From Balaenoptera acutorostrata (taxonomy: Eukaryota > Chordata > Mammalia > Artiodactyla > Balaenopteridae), in assembly GCF_949987535.1 (NCBI RefSeq), contig NC_080068.1:82547254-82611253 (forward strand): a stretch of DNA of 64,000 bases. The letters run 5' to 3'. Below the pieces are notes generated by a model. It was not told the origin of the DNA. It was given only the letters and a program-made list of their open reading frames with translations, and did no database searches. Made by a program: the position numbers and the translations under genes. The number at the start of each line of letters is the position of its first letter. Within the stretch, counting starts at the first letter, position 1. Positions 24,501 through 36,871 of the stretch are shown one piece after another.

Positions 24501-27420
24501 CAGGCTCTAGAATCTGTGAGCAGTCTCTAGAAACTGTGGGCAGGATCTAGAAACTGTGAGCAGGGCCTAGAAACTGTGAGCAGGCACCAGAAACTGTGGG
24601 TAGGCTCTAGAAACTGTGAGCAAGCTCTAGAAAATATAGAGAGGCTCTAGAAACTGTGGGAAGCCTCTAGAATCTGTGGGCAGGCTCTAGAATCTGTGAG
24701 CAGTCTCTAGAAACTGTGGGCAGGCTCCAGAAACTGTGAGTACACTCTAGAAATTGTGGAAAGGCTCTAGAAACTGTGGGGAGCCTCTAAAAACTGTGGG
24801 AAGGATCTAGAAACTGACAGCAGTCTCTAGAAACTGTGGGCAGTCTCTAGAAACTGCAGGCCGGCTCTAGAAACTGTGGGAAGGCTCTAGAAACTGTGAG
24901 CAGGGCCTAGAAACAGTGAGCACCAGAAACTGTGGGTAGGCTCTAGAAACTGTGAGAAGGCTCCAGAAACTGGGCTGGCTCTAGAATATGTGGGCAGGTT
25001 CTAGAATCTGTGAGCAGTCTCTAGAATCTGTGGGCAGTCTCTAGAATCTGTGGGCAGGCTCTAGAATCTATGGGCAGGCTCTAGTATCTGTGAGCAGTCT
25101 CTAGAAACTGTGGGCAGGTTCTAGAAACTGTGGGCAGGATCTAGAAACTGTGGGCAGGCTCTAGAAACTGTGAGCAGGCTCTATAAACTATGGGCCGGGT
25201 CTAGAAAATGTGTACAGGCTCTAGAAACTGTGGGGAGGCTGTAGAAACTGTGGGGAATCTCTAGAAACTGTGGGAAGGATCTAGAAACTATTTGCAGGAT
25301 CTAGAAACTGTGGGCAGGATCTAGAAACTGTGTGCAGGCTCTAGAAACTGTGGGTAGGCTCTAGAAACGGAGGGAAGCCTCTAGAAACTGTGGGCAGGAT
25401 CTAGAAACTGTGGGCAGGCTCTAGAAACTGTGATCAGTGTCTAGAAACTGAGGGCAGGATCTAGAGACTGTGAGCAGGCTCTAGAAATGGTGGGCATGCT
25501 CTAGAAACTGTGCGCAGGCTCCAGAAACTTTGGGCCCGCTCCAGAAACTGTGGGCAGGCTCTAGAAAATGTGGGCCGGCTCCAGAAACTGTGGACAGTCT
25601 CTGGAAACATTTAGCAGGCTCCAGAATCTGTAAGCAGGCTCTAGAAACTGTGAGCAGGCTCTAGAAACTGTGGGCAGGCTCTAGAAACTGTTAGCAGGTT
25701 CTAGAATCTGTTAGCACGATCTAGGAACTGTGAGCAGGCTCTAGAAACTGTGGGCAGACTCTAGAATCTGTTAGCGCGATCTAGGAACTGTGAGCAGGCT
25801 CTAGAAACTGTGGGCAGACTCTAGAATCTGTGGGCAGGCTCTAGAAACTGTGAGTATGCTCCAGAAAATGTGAGCAGGCTCTAGAAACTGTGGGCAGTCT
25901 ATAAAATATGTGAGCAGTCTCTAGAAACTGTGAGCAGGCTTTAGAAACTGTGGGCAGGTTCTGGAAACTGTGAGCAGGCTCTAGAATATGTGGGAAGCCT
26001 CTACAAACATTGGGAAGCCTCTAGAAACTGTAGGCAGGATCTAGAAACTGTGGGCAGAAAATAGGAACTGTGGGCAGGCTCTAGAAACTGCGAGCAGGCT
26101 CTAGAAACTGTGGGCAGGCTCTAGAAACTGTGGGAATCATCTAGAAACTGTGATTAGGGTCTAGAACCTACGGGCATGCTCTAGAAACTGTGGGAAGCCT
26201 CTAGAAACTGTGGGCAGGATCTAGAAAATGTGGGCAGGCTCTAGAAACTGTGAGCACGGCCTAGAAACTGTGAGCAGGCACCAGAAACTGTGGGTAGGCT
26301 CTAGAAACTGTGAGCAGGCTCTAGAAAATATAGAGAGGCTCTAGAAACTGTGGGAACCCTCTAGAATCTGTGGGCAGGCTCTAGAAACTGTGAGTAGGCT
26401 CCAGAAAATGTGGGCAGGCTCTAGAAACTGTGAGCAGGGCCTAGAAACTGTGAGCAGGCACGAGAAACTGTGGGTAGGCTCTAGAAACTGTGAGCAGGCT
26501 CTAGAAAATATAGAGAGGCTCTAGAAACTGTGGGAACCCTCTAGAATCTGTGGGCAGGCTCTAGAAACTGTGAGTAGGCTCCAGAAAATGTGGGCAGGCT
26601 CTAGAACCTGTGGGCAGGCTCTAGAATCTGTGGGAAGGCTCTAGAATCTGTGGGAAGGCTCTAGAATCTGTGGGCAGGCTCTAGAATCTGTGGGCAGGCT
26701 CTAGAAACTATGGGCAGGGTCTAGAATCTATGGGGAGGCTCTAGAAACTGTGAGTAGGCTCTAGAAACTGTGGGCAGGCTCTAGAATCTGTGAGCAGTCT
26801 CTAGAAATTGTGGGCAGGATCTAGAAACTGTGAGCAGGGCCTAGAAACTGTGAGCAGGCACCAGAAACTGTGGGTAGGCTCTAGAAACTGTGAGCAAGCT
26901 CTAGAAAATATAGAGAGGCTCTAGAAACTGTGGAAAGCCTCTAGAATCTGTGGGAAGGCTCTAGAAACTGTGAGTATGCTCTAGAAAATGTAGGCAGGCT
27001 CTAGAATCTATGGGCACTCTCTAGAATCTGTGGGCAGGCTCTAGAATCTGTGGGCAGGCTCTAGAAACTGTGACCAGTATCTAGGAACTCTATGGCCAGG
27101 CTCTAGAAACTGTGAGTAGGCTCTAGAAACTGTGGGCAGGCTCTAGAATCTGTGAGCAGTCTCTAGAAACTGTGGGCAGGATCTAGAAACTGTGGGCAGG
27201 CTCTAGAAACTGTGAACAGGCTCTAGAAACTGTGGGCCAGGTCTAGGAAATGTGAGCAGGCTCTAGAAGCTGTGAGCAGGGCCTATAAACTGTGAGCAGG
27301 CTCCAGAAACTGTGGGTAGGCTCTAGAAACTGTGAGCAGGCTCTAGAAAGTGTGAGGAGGCTCTAGAAACTGTGGGAAGCCTCTAGAATCTGTGGGCAGG
27401 CTCTAGAATCTGTGAGCAGT
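21567..27420. repeat. ~6-kb higher-order repeat, copy 3
   Basis: This is the last of the ~6-kb copies. Anchors shared with copy 2 are GGCCAGGATC (17853/24059), the ATCAGTGTC monomer (19447/25433), AAAATAGG (20072/26058) and ACCAGTATC (21087/27073). The match ends at about 21434/27420, where this copy passes into the 4,746-bp family. Private variants include ACCTACGGGC at 26166 and TTAGCGCGATC at 25770. Confidence 0.8.
23702..24061. repeat. 180-bp tandem duplication around the AAAATAGG monomer
   Basis: AAAATAGG occurs at 23724 and again at 23904, each followed by the same monomer order: CTGCGAGC, GGGAATCATC, GTGATTAGGGTC, ATGGGCATGC, GGGAAGCC. The first copy has GGACAGAAAATAGG and AGGAACTGCG; the second has GGGCAGAAAATAGG and AAGCTG. 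The two copies thus already differed, or came from different donors: the second resembles 17698-17860 and the first resembles 5902. Confidence 0.85.
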
Positions 27421-30400
27421 CTCTAGAATCTGTGGGCAGGCTCTAGAATCTGTGGGCAGGCTCTAGAATCTATGGGCAGGCTCTAGAATCTGTGAGCAGT
27501 CTCTAGAAACTGTGGGCAGGTTCTAGAAACTGTGGGCAGGATCTAGAAACTGTGGGCAGGCTCTAGAAACTGTGAGCAGGCTCTATAAACTATGGGCCGG
27601 GTCTAGAAAATGTGAACAGGCTCTAGAAACTGTGGGGAGGCTGTAGAAACTGTGGGGAATCTCTAGAAACTGTGGGAAGGATCTAGAAACTATTTGCAGG
27701 ATCTAGAAACTGTGGGCAGGATCTAGAAACTGTGTGCAGGCTCTAGAAACTGTGGGTAGGCTCTAGAAACGGAGGGAAGCCTCTAGAAACTGTGGGCAGG
27801 ATCTAGAAACTGTGGGCAGGCTCTAGAAACTGTGGGCAGTATCTAGAAAATGTGGGGAGGCTCTAGAAACTGTGAGCAGAGCCTAGAAACTGTGAGCAGG
27901 CACCAGAAACTGTGGGTAGGCTCTAGAAACTGTGAGCAGGCTCTAGAAAATATAGAGAGGCTCTAGAAACTGTGGGAACCCTCTAGAATCTGTGGGCAGG
28001 CTCTAGAATCTGTGAGCAGTCTCTAGAAACTGTGGGCAGGATCTAGAAACTGTGGGCAGGATCTAGAAACTGTGGGCAGGCTCTAGAAACTGTGAGCAGG
28101 CTCTAGAAAATATAGAGAGGCTCTAGAAACTGTGGGAACCCTCTAGAATCTGTGGGCAGGCTCTAGAATCTGTGAGCAGTCTCTAGAAACTGTGGGCAGG
28201 ATCTAGAAACTGTGGGCAGGATCTAGAAACTGTGGGCAGGCTCTAGAAACTGTGAGCAGGCTCTAGAAACTGTGGGCAGTATCTAGAAAATGTGGGCAGG
28301 CTCTAGAAACTGTGAGTAGGGTCTAGAAACTGAGGGCAGTCTCTAGGAAATGTGAGCAGGCTCTAGGAACTGTGAGCAGGGCCTATAAACTGTGAGCAGG
28401 CTCCAGAAACTGTGGGTAGGCTCTAGAAACTGTGAGCAGGCTCTAGAAAGTGTGAGGAGGCTCTAGAAACTGTGGGAAGCCTCTAGAATCTGTGGGCAGG
28501 CTCTAGAATCTGTGAGCAGTCTCTAGAAACTGTGGGCAGGCTCCAGAAACTGTGAGTACACTCTAGAAATTGTGGAAAGGCTCTAGAAACTGTGGGGAGC
28601 CTCTAAAAACTGTGGGAAGGATCTAGAAACTGTCAGCAGTCTCTAGAAACTGTGGGCAGGTTGTACAAACTGCGGGCATGCTCTTGAAACTGTGGGAACC
28701 CTCTAGAAATTGTCAGCAGGCTCTAGAAACTGTGGGCAGTCCCTAGAAACTGCAGGCCGGCTCTAGAAACTATGGGAAGGCTCTAGAAACTGTGAGCAGG
28801 GCCTAGAAACTGTGAGCACCAGAAACTGTGGGTAGGCTCTAGAAACTGTGAGAAGGCTCCAGAAACTGTGGGCAGGCTCTAGAATATGTGGGCAGGTTCT
28901 AGAACCTGTGGGCAGGCTCTAGAATCTATGGGCAGGCTCTAGAATCTGTGAGCAGGCTCTAGAATCTGTGGGCAGGCTCTAGAATCTGTGGGCAGGATCT
29001 AGAATCTATGGGCAGGCTCTAGAATCTGTGAGCAGTCTCTAGAAACTGTGGGCATGTTCTAGAAACTGTGGGCAGGATCTAGAAACTGTGGGCAGGCTCT
29101 AGAAACTGTGAGCAGGCTCTATAAACTATGGGCCGGGTCTAGAAAATGTGAACAGGCTCTAGAAACTGTGGGGAGGCTGTAGAAACTGTGGGAAGTATCT
29201 AGAAACTATTTGCAGGCTCTTGAAACTGTGAGAAGGCTCCAGAAACTGTGGGCAGGCTCTAGAATCTGTGGGCAGGCTCTAGAATCTGTGAGCAGGCTCT
29301 AGAATCTGTGGGCAGGCTCTAGAATCTGTGAACAGTCTCTAGAAACTCTGGGCAGGATCTAGAAACTGTGGGCAGGATCTAGAAACTGTGTGCAGGCTCC
29401 AGAAACTGTTAGCAGGATCTAGAAACTGTGAGCAGGCTGTAGAAACTGTGGGCAGGCTCTAGAAACCGTTAGCAGGTTCTAGAATCTGTTAGCACGATCT
29501 AGAAACTGTGAGCAGGCTCTAGAAACTGTGGGCAGACTCTAGAATCTTTGAGTAGGCTCTAGACACTGTGGGCAGTCTATAAAATATGTGAGCAGTCTCT
29601 AGAAACTGTGAGCAGGCTTTAGAAACTGTGGGCAGGTTCTGGAAACTGTGAGCAGGCTCTAGAATATGTGGGAAGCCTCTACAAACATTGGGAAGCCTCT
29701 AGAAACTGTAGGCAGGATCTAGAAACTGTGGGCAGAAAATAGGAACTGTGGGCAGGCTCTAGAAACTGCGAGCAGGCTCTAGAAACTGTGGGCAGGCTCT
29801 AGAAACTGTGGGAATCATCTAGAAACTGTGATTAGGGTCTAGAAACTATGGGCATGCTCTAGAAACTGTGGGAAGCCTCTAGAAACTGTGGACAGGATCT
29901 AGAAAATGTGGGCAGGCTCTAGAAACTGTGAGCAGGGCCTAGAAACTGTGAGCAGGCACCAGAAACTGTGGGTAGGCTCTAGAAACTGTGAGCAGGCTCT
30001 AGAAAATATAGAGAGGCTCTAGAAACTGTGGGAACCCTCTAGAATCTGTGGGCAGGCTCTAGAAACTGTGAGTAGGCTCCAGAAAATGAGGGCAGGCTCT
30101 AGAATCTGTGGGCAGGCTCTAGAATCTGTGGGAAGGCTCTAGAATCTGTGGGAAGGCTCTAGAATCTGTGGGCAGGCTCTAGAAACTGTGGGCAGGCTCT
30201 AGAAACTATGGGCAGGGTCTAGAATCTATGGGGAGGCTCTAGAAACTGTGACCAGTATCTAGGAACTCTATGGCCAGGCTCTAGAAACTGTGAGTAGGCT
30301 CTAGAAACTGTGGGCAGGCTCTAGAATCTGTGAGCAGTCTCTAGAAACTGTGGGCAGGATCTAGAAACTGTGGGCAGGCTCTAGAAACTGTGAGCAGGCT

Positions 30401-32125
30401 CTAGAAACTGTGGGCCAGGTCTAGGAAATGTGAGCAGGCTCTAGAAGCTGTGAGCAGGGCCTATAAACTGTGAGCAGGCTCCAGAAACTGTGGGTAGGCT
30501 CTAGAAACTGTGAGCAGGCTCTAGAAAGTGTGAGGAGGCTCTAGAAACTGTGGGAAGCCTCTAGAATCTGTGGGCAGGCTCTAGAATCTGTGAGCAGTCT
30601 CTAGAAACTGTGGGCATGCTCCAGAAACTGTGAGTACACTCTAGAAATTGTGGAAAGGCTCTAGAAACTGTGGGGAGCCTCTAAAAACTGTGGGAAGGAT
30701 CTAGAAACTGACAGCAGTCTCTAGAAACTGTGGGCAGTCTCTAGAAACTGCAGGCCGGCTCTAGAAACTGTGGGAAGGCTCTAGAAACTGTGAGCAGGGC
30801 CTAGAAACAGTGAGCACCAGAAACTGTGGGTAGGCTCTAGAAACTGTGAGAAGGCTCCAGAAACTGGGCAGGCTCTAGAATATGTGGGCAGGTTCTAGAA
30901 TCTGTGAGCAGTCTCTAGAATCTGTGGGCAGGCTCTAGAATCTGTGGGCAGGCTCTAGAATCTATGGGCAGGCTCTAGAATCTGTGAGCAGTCTCTAGAA
31001 ACTGTGGGCAGGTTCTAGAAACTGTGGGCAGGATCTAGAAACTGTGGGCAGGCTCTAGAAACTGTGAGCAGGCTCTATAAACTATGGGCCGGGTCTAGAA
31101 AATGTGAACAGGCTCTAGAAACTGTGGGGAGGCTGTAGAAACTGTGGGGAATCTCTAGAAACTGTGGGAAGGATCTAGAAACTATTTGCAGGATCTAGAA
31201 ACTGTGGGCAGGATCTAGAAACTGTGTGCAGGCTCTAGAAACTGTGGGTAGGCTCTAGAAACGAAGGGAAGCCTCTAGAAACTGTGGGCAGGATCTAGAA
31301 ACTGTGGGCAGGCTCTAGAAACTGTGGGCAGTATCTAGAAAATGTGGGCAGGCTCTAGAAACTGTGAGCAGAGCCTAGAAACTGTGAGCAGGCACCAGAA
31401 ACTGTGGGTAGGCTCTAGAAACTGTGAGCAGGCTCTAGAAAATATAGAGAGGCTCTAGAAACTGTGGGAACCCTCTAGAATCTGTGGGCAGGCTCTAGAA
31501 TCTGTGAGCAGTCTCTAGAAACTGTGGGCAGGATCTAGAAACTGTGGGCAGGATCTAGAAACTGTGGGCAGGCTCTAGAAACTGTGAGCAGGCTCTAGAA
31601 ACTGTGGGCAGTATCTAGAAAATGTGGGCAGGCTCTAGAAACTGTGAGTAGGGTCTAGAAACTGAGGGCAGTCTCTAGGAAATGTGAGCAGGCTCTAGGA
31701 ACTGTGAGCAGGGCCTATAAACTGTGAGCAGGCTCCAGAAACTGTGGGTAGGCTCTAGAAACTGTGAGCAGGCTCTAGAAAGTGTGAGGAGGCTCTAGAA
31801 ACTGTGGGAAGCCTCTAGAATCTGTGGGCAGGCTCTAGAATCTGTGAGCAGTCTCTAGAAACTGTGGGCATGCTCCAGAAACTGTGAGTACACTCTAGAA
31901 ATTGTGGAAAGGCTCTAGAAACTGTGGGGAGCCTCTAAAAACTGTGGGAAGGATCTAGAAACTGACAGCAGTCTCTAGAAACTGTGGGCAGTCTCTAGAA
32001 ACTGCAGGCCGGCTCTAGAAACTGTGGGAAGGCTCTAGAAACTGTGAGCAGGGCCTAGAAACAGTGAGCACCAGAAACTGTGGGTAGGCTCTAGAAACTG
32101 TGAGAAGGCTCCAGAAACTGGGCAG
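27380..32125. repeat. 4,746-bp higher-order repeat, copy 1
   Basis: Monomer order repeats at 32126-36871 with a constant offset of 4,746. Anchors are GTGGGGAGG (27852/32598), AAAATAGG (29736/34482), GAAAATGAGGGC (30085/34831), ACCAGTATC (30251/34997), ACGAAGGG (31261/36007) and the start of the third copy. Few substitutions are seen, so the duplication looks young. 4,746 is not a multiple of 20 because the unit holds 16-, 18- and 22-bp monomers. Confidence 0.85.
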
Positions 32126-35100
32126 GCTCTAGAATATGTGGGCAGGTTCTAGAATCTGTGAGCAGTGTCTAGAATCTGTGGGCAGGCTCTAGAATCTGTG
32201 GGCAGGCTCTAGAATCCATGCGCAGGCTCTAGAATCTGTGAGCAGTCTCTAGACACTGTGGGCAGGTTCTAGAAACTGTGGGCAGGATCTAGAAACTGTG
32301 GGCAGGCTCTAGAAACTGTGAGCAGGCTCTAGAAACTATGGGCCGGGTCTAGAAAATGTGAACAGGCTCTAGAAACTGTGGGGAGGCTGTAGAAACTGTG
32401 GGGAATCTCTAGAAACTGTGGGAAGGATCTAGAAACTATTTGCAGGATCTAGAAACTGTGGGCAGGATCTAGAAACTGTGTGCAGGCTCTAGAAACTGTG
32501 GGTAGGCTCTAGAAACGGAGGGAAGCCTCTAGAAACTGTGGGCAGGATCTAGAAACTGTGGGCAGGCTCTAGAAACTGTGGGCAGTATCTAGAAAATGTG
32601 GGGAGGCTCTAGAAACTGTGAGCAGAGCCTAGAAACTGTGAGCAGGCACCAGAAACTGTGGGTAGGCTCTAGAAACTGTGAGCAGGCTCTAGAAAATATA
32701 GAGAGGCTCTAGAAACTGTGGGAACCCTCTAGAATCTGTGGGCAGGCTCTAGAATCTGTGAGCAGTCTCTAGAAACTGTGGGCAGGATCTAGAAACTGTG
32801 GGCAGGATCTAGAAACTGTGGGCAGGCTCTAGAAACTGTGAGCAGGCTCTAGAAAATATAGAGAGGCTCTAGAAACTGTGGGAACCCTCTAGAATCTGTG
32901 GGCAGGCTCTAGAATCTGTGAGCAGTCTCTAGAAACTGTGGGCAGGATCTAGAAACTGTGGGCAGGATCTAGAAACTGTGGGCAGGCTCTAGAAACTGTG
33001 AGCAGGCTCTAGAAACTGTGGGCAGTATCTAGAAAATGTGGGCAGGCTCTAGAAACTGTGAGTAGGGTCTAGAAACTGAGGGCAGTCTCTAGGAAATGTG
33101 AGCAGGCTCTAGGAACTGTGAGCAGGGCCTATAAACTGTGAGCAGGCTCCAGAAACTGTGGGTAGGCTCTAGAAACTGTGAGCAGGCTCTAGAAAGTGTG
33201 AGGAGGCTCTAGAAACTGTGGGAAGCCTCTAGAATCTGTGGGCAGGCTCTAGAATCTGTGAGCAGTCTCTAGAAACTGTGGGCAGGCTCCAGAAACTGTG
33301 AGTACACTCTAGAAATTGTGGAAAGGCTCTAGAAACTGTGGGGAGCCTCTAAAAACTGTGGGAAGGATCTAGAAACTGTCAGCAGTCTCTAGAAACTGTG
33401 GGCAGGTTGTACAAACTGCGGGCATGCTCTTGAAACTGTGGGAACCCTCTAGAAATTGTCAGCAGGCTCTAGAAACTGTGGGCAGTCCCTAGAAACTGCA
33501 GGCCGGCTCTAGAAACTATGGGAAGGCTCTAGAAACTGTGAGCAGGGCCTAGAAACTGTGAGCACCAGAAACTGTGGGTAGGCTCTAGAAACTGTGAGAA
33601 GGCTCCAGAAACTGTGGGCAGGCTCTAGAATATGTGGGCAGGTTCTAGAACCTGTGGGCAGGCTCTAGAATCTATGGGCAGGCTCTAGAATCTGTGAGCA
33701 GGCTCTAGAATCTGTGGGCAGGCTCTAGAATCTGTGGGCAGGATCTAGAATCTATGGGCAGGCTCTAGAATCTGTGAGCAGTCTCTAGAAACTGTGGGCA
33801 TGTTCTAGAAACTGTGGGCAGGATCTAGAAACTGTGGGCAGGCTCTAGAAACTGTGAGCAGGCTCTATAAACTATGGGCCGGGTCTAGAAAATGTGAACA
33901 GGCTCTAGAAACTGTGGGGAGGCTGTAGAAACTGTGGGAAGTATCTAGAAACTATTTGCAGGCTCTTGAAACTGTGAGAAGGCTCCAGAAACTGTGGGCA
34001 GGCTCTAGAATCTGTGGGCAGGCTCTAGAATCTGTGAGCAGGCTCTAGAATCTGTGGGCAGGCTCTAGAATCTGTGAACAGTCTCTAGAAACTCTGGGCA
34101 GGATCTAGAAACTGTGGGCAGGATCTAGAAACTGTGTGCAGGCTCCAGAAACTGTTAGCAGGATCTAGAAACTGTGAGCAGGCTGTAGAAACTGTGGGCA
34201 GGCTCTAGAAACCGTTAGCAGGTTCTAGAATCTGTTAGCACGATCTAGAAACTGTGAGCAGGCTCTAGAAACTGTGGGCAGACTCTAGAATCTTTGAGTA
34301 GGCTCTAGACACTGTGGGCAGTCTATAAAATATGTGAGCAGTCTCTAGAAACTGTGAGCAGGCTTTAGAAACTGTGGGCAGGTTCTGGAAACTGTGAGCA
34401 GGCTCTAGAATATGTGGGAAGCCTCTACAAACATTGGGAAGCCTCTAGAAACTGTAGGCAGGATCTAGAAACTGTGGGCAGAAAATAGGAACTGTGGGCA
34501 GGCTCTAGAAACTGCGAGCAGGCTCTAGAAACTGTGGGCAGGCTCTAGAAACTGTGGGAATCATCTAGAAACTGTGATTAGGGTCTAGAAACTATGGGCA
34601 TGCTCTAGAAACTGTGGGAAGCCTCTAGAAACTGTGGACAGGATCTAGAAAATGTGGGCAGGCTCTAGAAACTGTGAGCAGGGCCTAGAAACTGTGAGCA
34701 GGCACCAGAAACTGTGGGTAGGCTCTAGAAACTGTGAGCAGGCTCTAGAAAATATAGAGAGGCTCTAGAAACTGTGGGAACCCTCTAGAATCTGTGGGCA
34801 GGCTCTAGAAACTGTGAGTAGGCTCCAGAAAATGAGGGCAGGCTCTAGAATCTGTGGGCAGGCTCTAGAATCTGTGGGAAGGCTCTAGAATCTGTGGGAA
34901 GGCTCTAGAATCTGTGGGCAGGCTCTAGAAACTGTGGGCAGGCTCTAGAAACTATGGGCAGGGTCTAGAATCTATGGGGAGGCTCTAGAAACTGTGACCA
35001 GTATCTAGGAACTCTATGGCCAGGCTCTAGAAACTGTGAGTAGGCTCTAGAAACTGTGGGCAGGCTCTAGAATCTGTGAGCAGTCTCTAGAAACTGTGGG

Positions 35101-36871
35101 CAGGATCTAGAAACTGTGGGCAGGCTCTAGAAACTGTGAGCAGGCTCTAGAAACTGTGGGCCAGGTCTAGGAAATGTGAGCAGGCTCTAGAAGCTGTGAG
35201 CAGGGCCTATAAACTGTGAGCAGGCTCCAGAAACTGTGGGTAGGCTCTAGAAACTGTGAGCAGGCTCTAGAAAGTGTGAGGAGGCTCTAGAAACTGTGGG
35301 AAGCCTCTAGAATCTGTGGGCAGGCTCTAGAATCTGTGAGCAGTCTCTAGAAACTGTGGGCATGCTCCAGAAACTGTGAGTACACTCTAGAAATTGTGGA
35401 AAGGCTCTAGAAACTGTGGGGAGCCTCTAAAAACTGTGGGAAGGATCTAGAAACTGACAGCAGTCTCTAGAAACTGTGGGCAGTCTCTAGAAACTGCAGG
35501 CCGGCTCTAGAAACTGTGGGAAGGCTCTAGAAACTGTGAGCAGGGCCTAGAAACAGTGAGCACCAGAAACTGTGGGTAGGCTCTAGAAACTGTGAGAAGG
35601 CTCCAGAAACTGGGCAGGCTCTAGAATATGTGGGCAGGTTCTAGAATCTGTGAGCAGTCTCTAGAATCTGTGGGCAGGCTCTAGAATCTGTGGGCAGGCT
35701 CTAGAATCTATGGGCAGGCTCTAGAATCTGTGAGCAGTCTCTAGAAACTGTGGGCAGGTTCTAGAAACTGTGGGCAGGATCTAGAAACTGTGGGCAGGCT
35801 CTAGAAACTGTGAGCAGGCTCTATAAACTATGGGCCGGGTCTAGAAAATGTGAACAGGCTCTAGAAACTGTGGGGAGGCTGTAGAAACTGTGGGGAATCT
35901 CTAGAAACTGTGGGAAGGATCTAGAAACTATTTGCAGGATCTAGAAACTGTGGGCAGGATCTAGAAACTGTGTGCAGGCTCTAGAAACTGTGGGTAGGCT
36001 CTAGAAACGAAGGGAAGCCTCTAGAAACTGTGGGCAGGATCTAGAAACTGTGGGCAGGCTCTAGAAACTGTGGGCAGTATCTAGAAAATGTGGGCAGGCT
36101 CTAGAAACTGTGAGCAGAGCCTAGAAACTGTGAGCAGGCACCAGAAACTGTGGGTAGGCTCTAGAAACTGTGAGCAGGCTCTAGAAAATATAGAGAGGCT
36201 CTAGAAACTGTGGGAACCCTCTAGAATCTGTGGGCAGGCTCTAGAATCTGTGAGCAGTCTCTAGAAACTGTGGGCAGGATCTAGAAACTGTGGGCAGGAT
36301 CTAGAAACTGTGGGCAGGCTCTAGAAACTGTGAGCAGGCTCTAGAAACTGTGGGCAGTATCTAGAAAATGTGGGCAGGCTCTAGAAACTGTGAGTAGGGT
36401 CTAGAAACTGAGGGCAGTCTCTAGGAAATGTGAGCAGGCTCTAGGAACTGTGAGCAGGGCCTATAAACTGTGAGCAGGCTCCAGAAACTGTGGGTAGGCT
36501 CTAGAAACTGTGAGCAGGCTCTAGAAAGTGTGAGGAGGCTCTAGAAACTGTGGGAAGCCTCTAGAATCTGTGGGCAGGCTCTAGAATCTGTGAGCAGTCT
36601 CTAGAAACTGTGGGCATGCTCCAGAAACTGTGAGTACACTCTAGAAATTGTGGAAAGGCTCTAGAAACTGTGGGGAGCCTCTAAAAACTGTGGGAAGGAT
36701 CTAGAAACTGACAGCAGTCTCTAGAAACTGTGGGCAGTCTCTAGAAACTGCAGGCCGGCTCTAGAAACTGTGGGAAGGCTCTAGAAACTGTGAGCAGGGC
36801 CTAGAAACAGTGAGCACCAGAAACTGTGGGTAGGCTCTAGAAACTGTGAGAAGGCTCCAGAAACTGGGCAG
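32126..36871. repeat. 4,746-bp higher-order repeat, copy 2
   Basis: This follows copy 1 directly. Private changes near its start are GCAGTGTCTAG (about 32165) and AATCCATGCGCAGG (about 32214). Both are shared with the third copy at 36911 and 36960 but not with copy 1 (27421, 27469). Copies 2 and 3 are therefore the closer pair at this end. Confidence 0.85.
32691..33010. repeat. 160-bp (8-monomer) tandem duplication
   Basis: The GAAAATATAGAG landmark occurs at 32693 and again at 32853, followed in each case by the same seven monomers. The same doubling is in copy 1 at about 27950-28260. It is absent from the third copy near 37590 and from 31440-31600. The doubling therefore happened before the 27.4-32.1 kb block was duplicated. 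Confidence 0.85.
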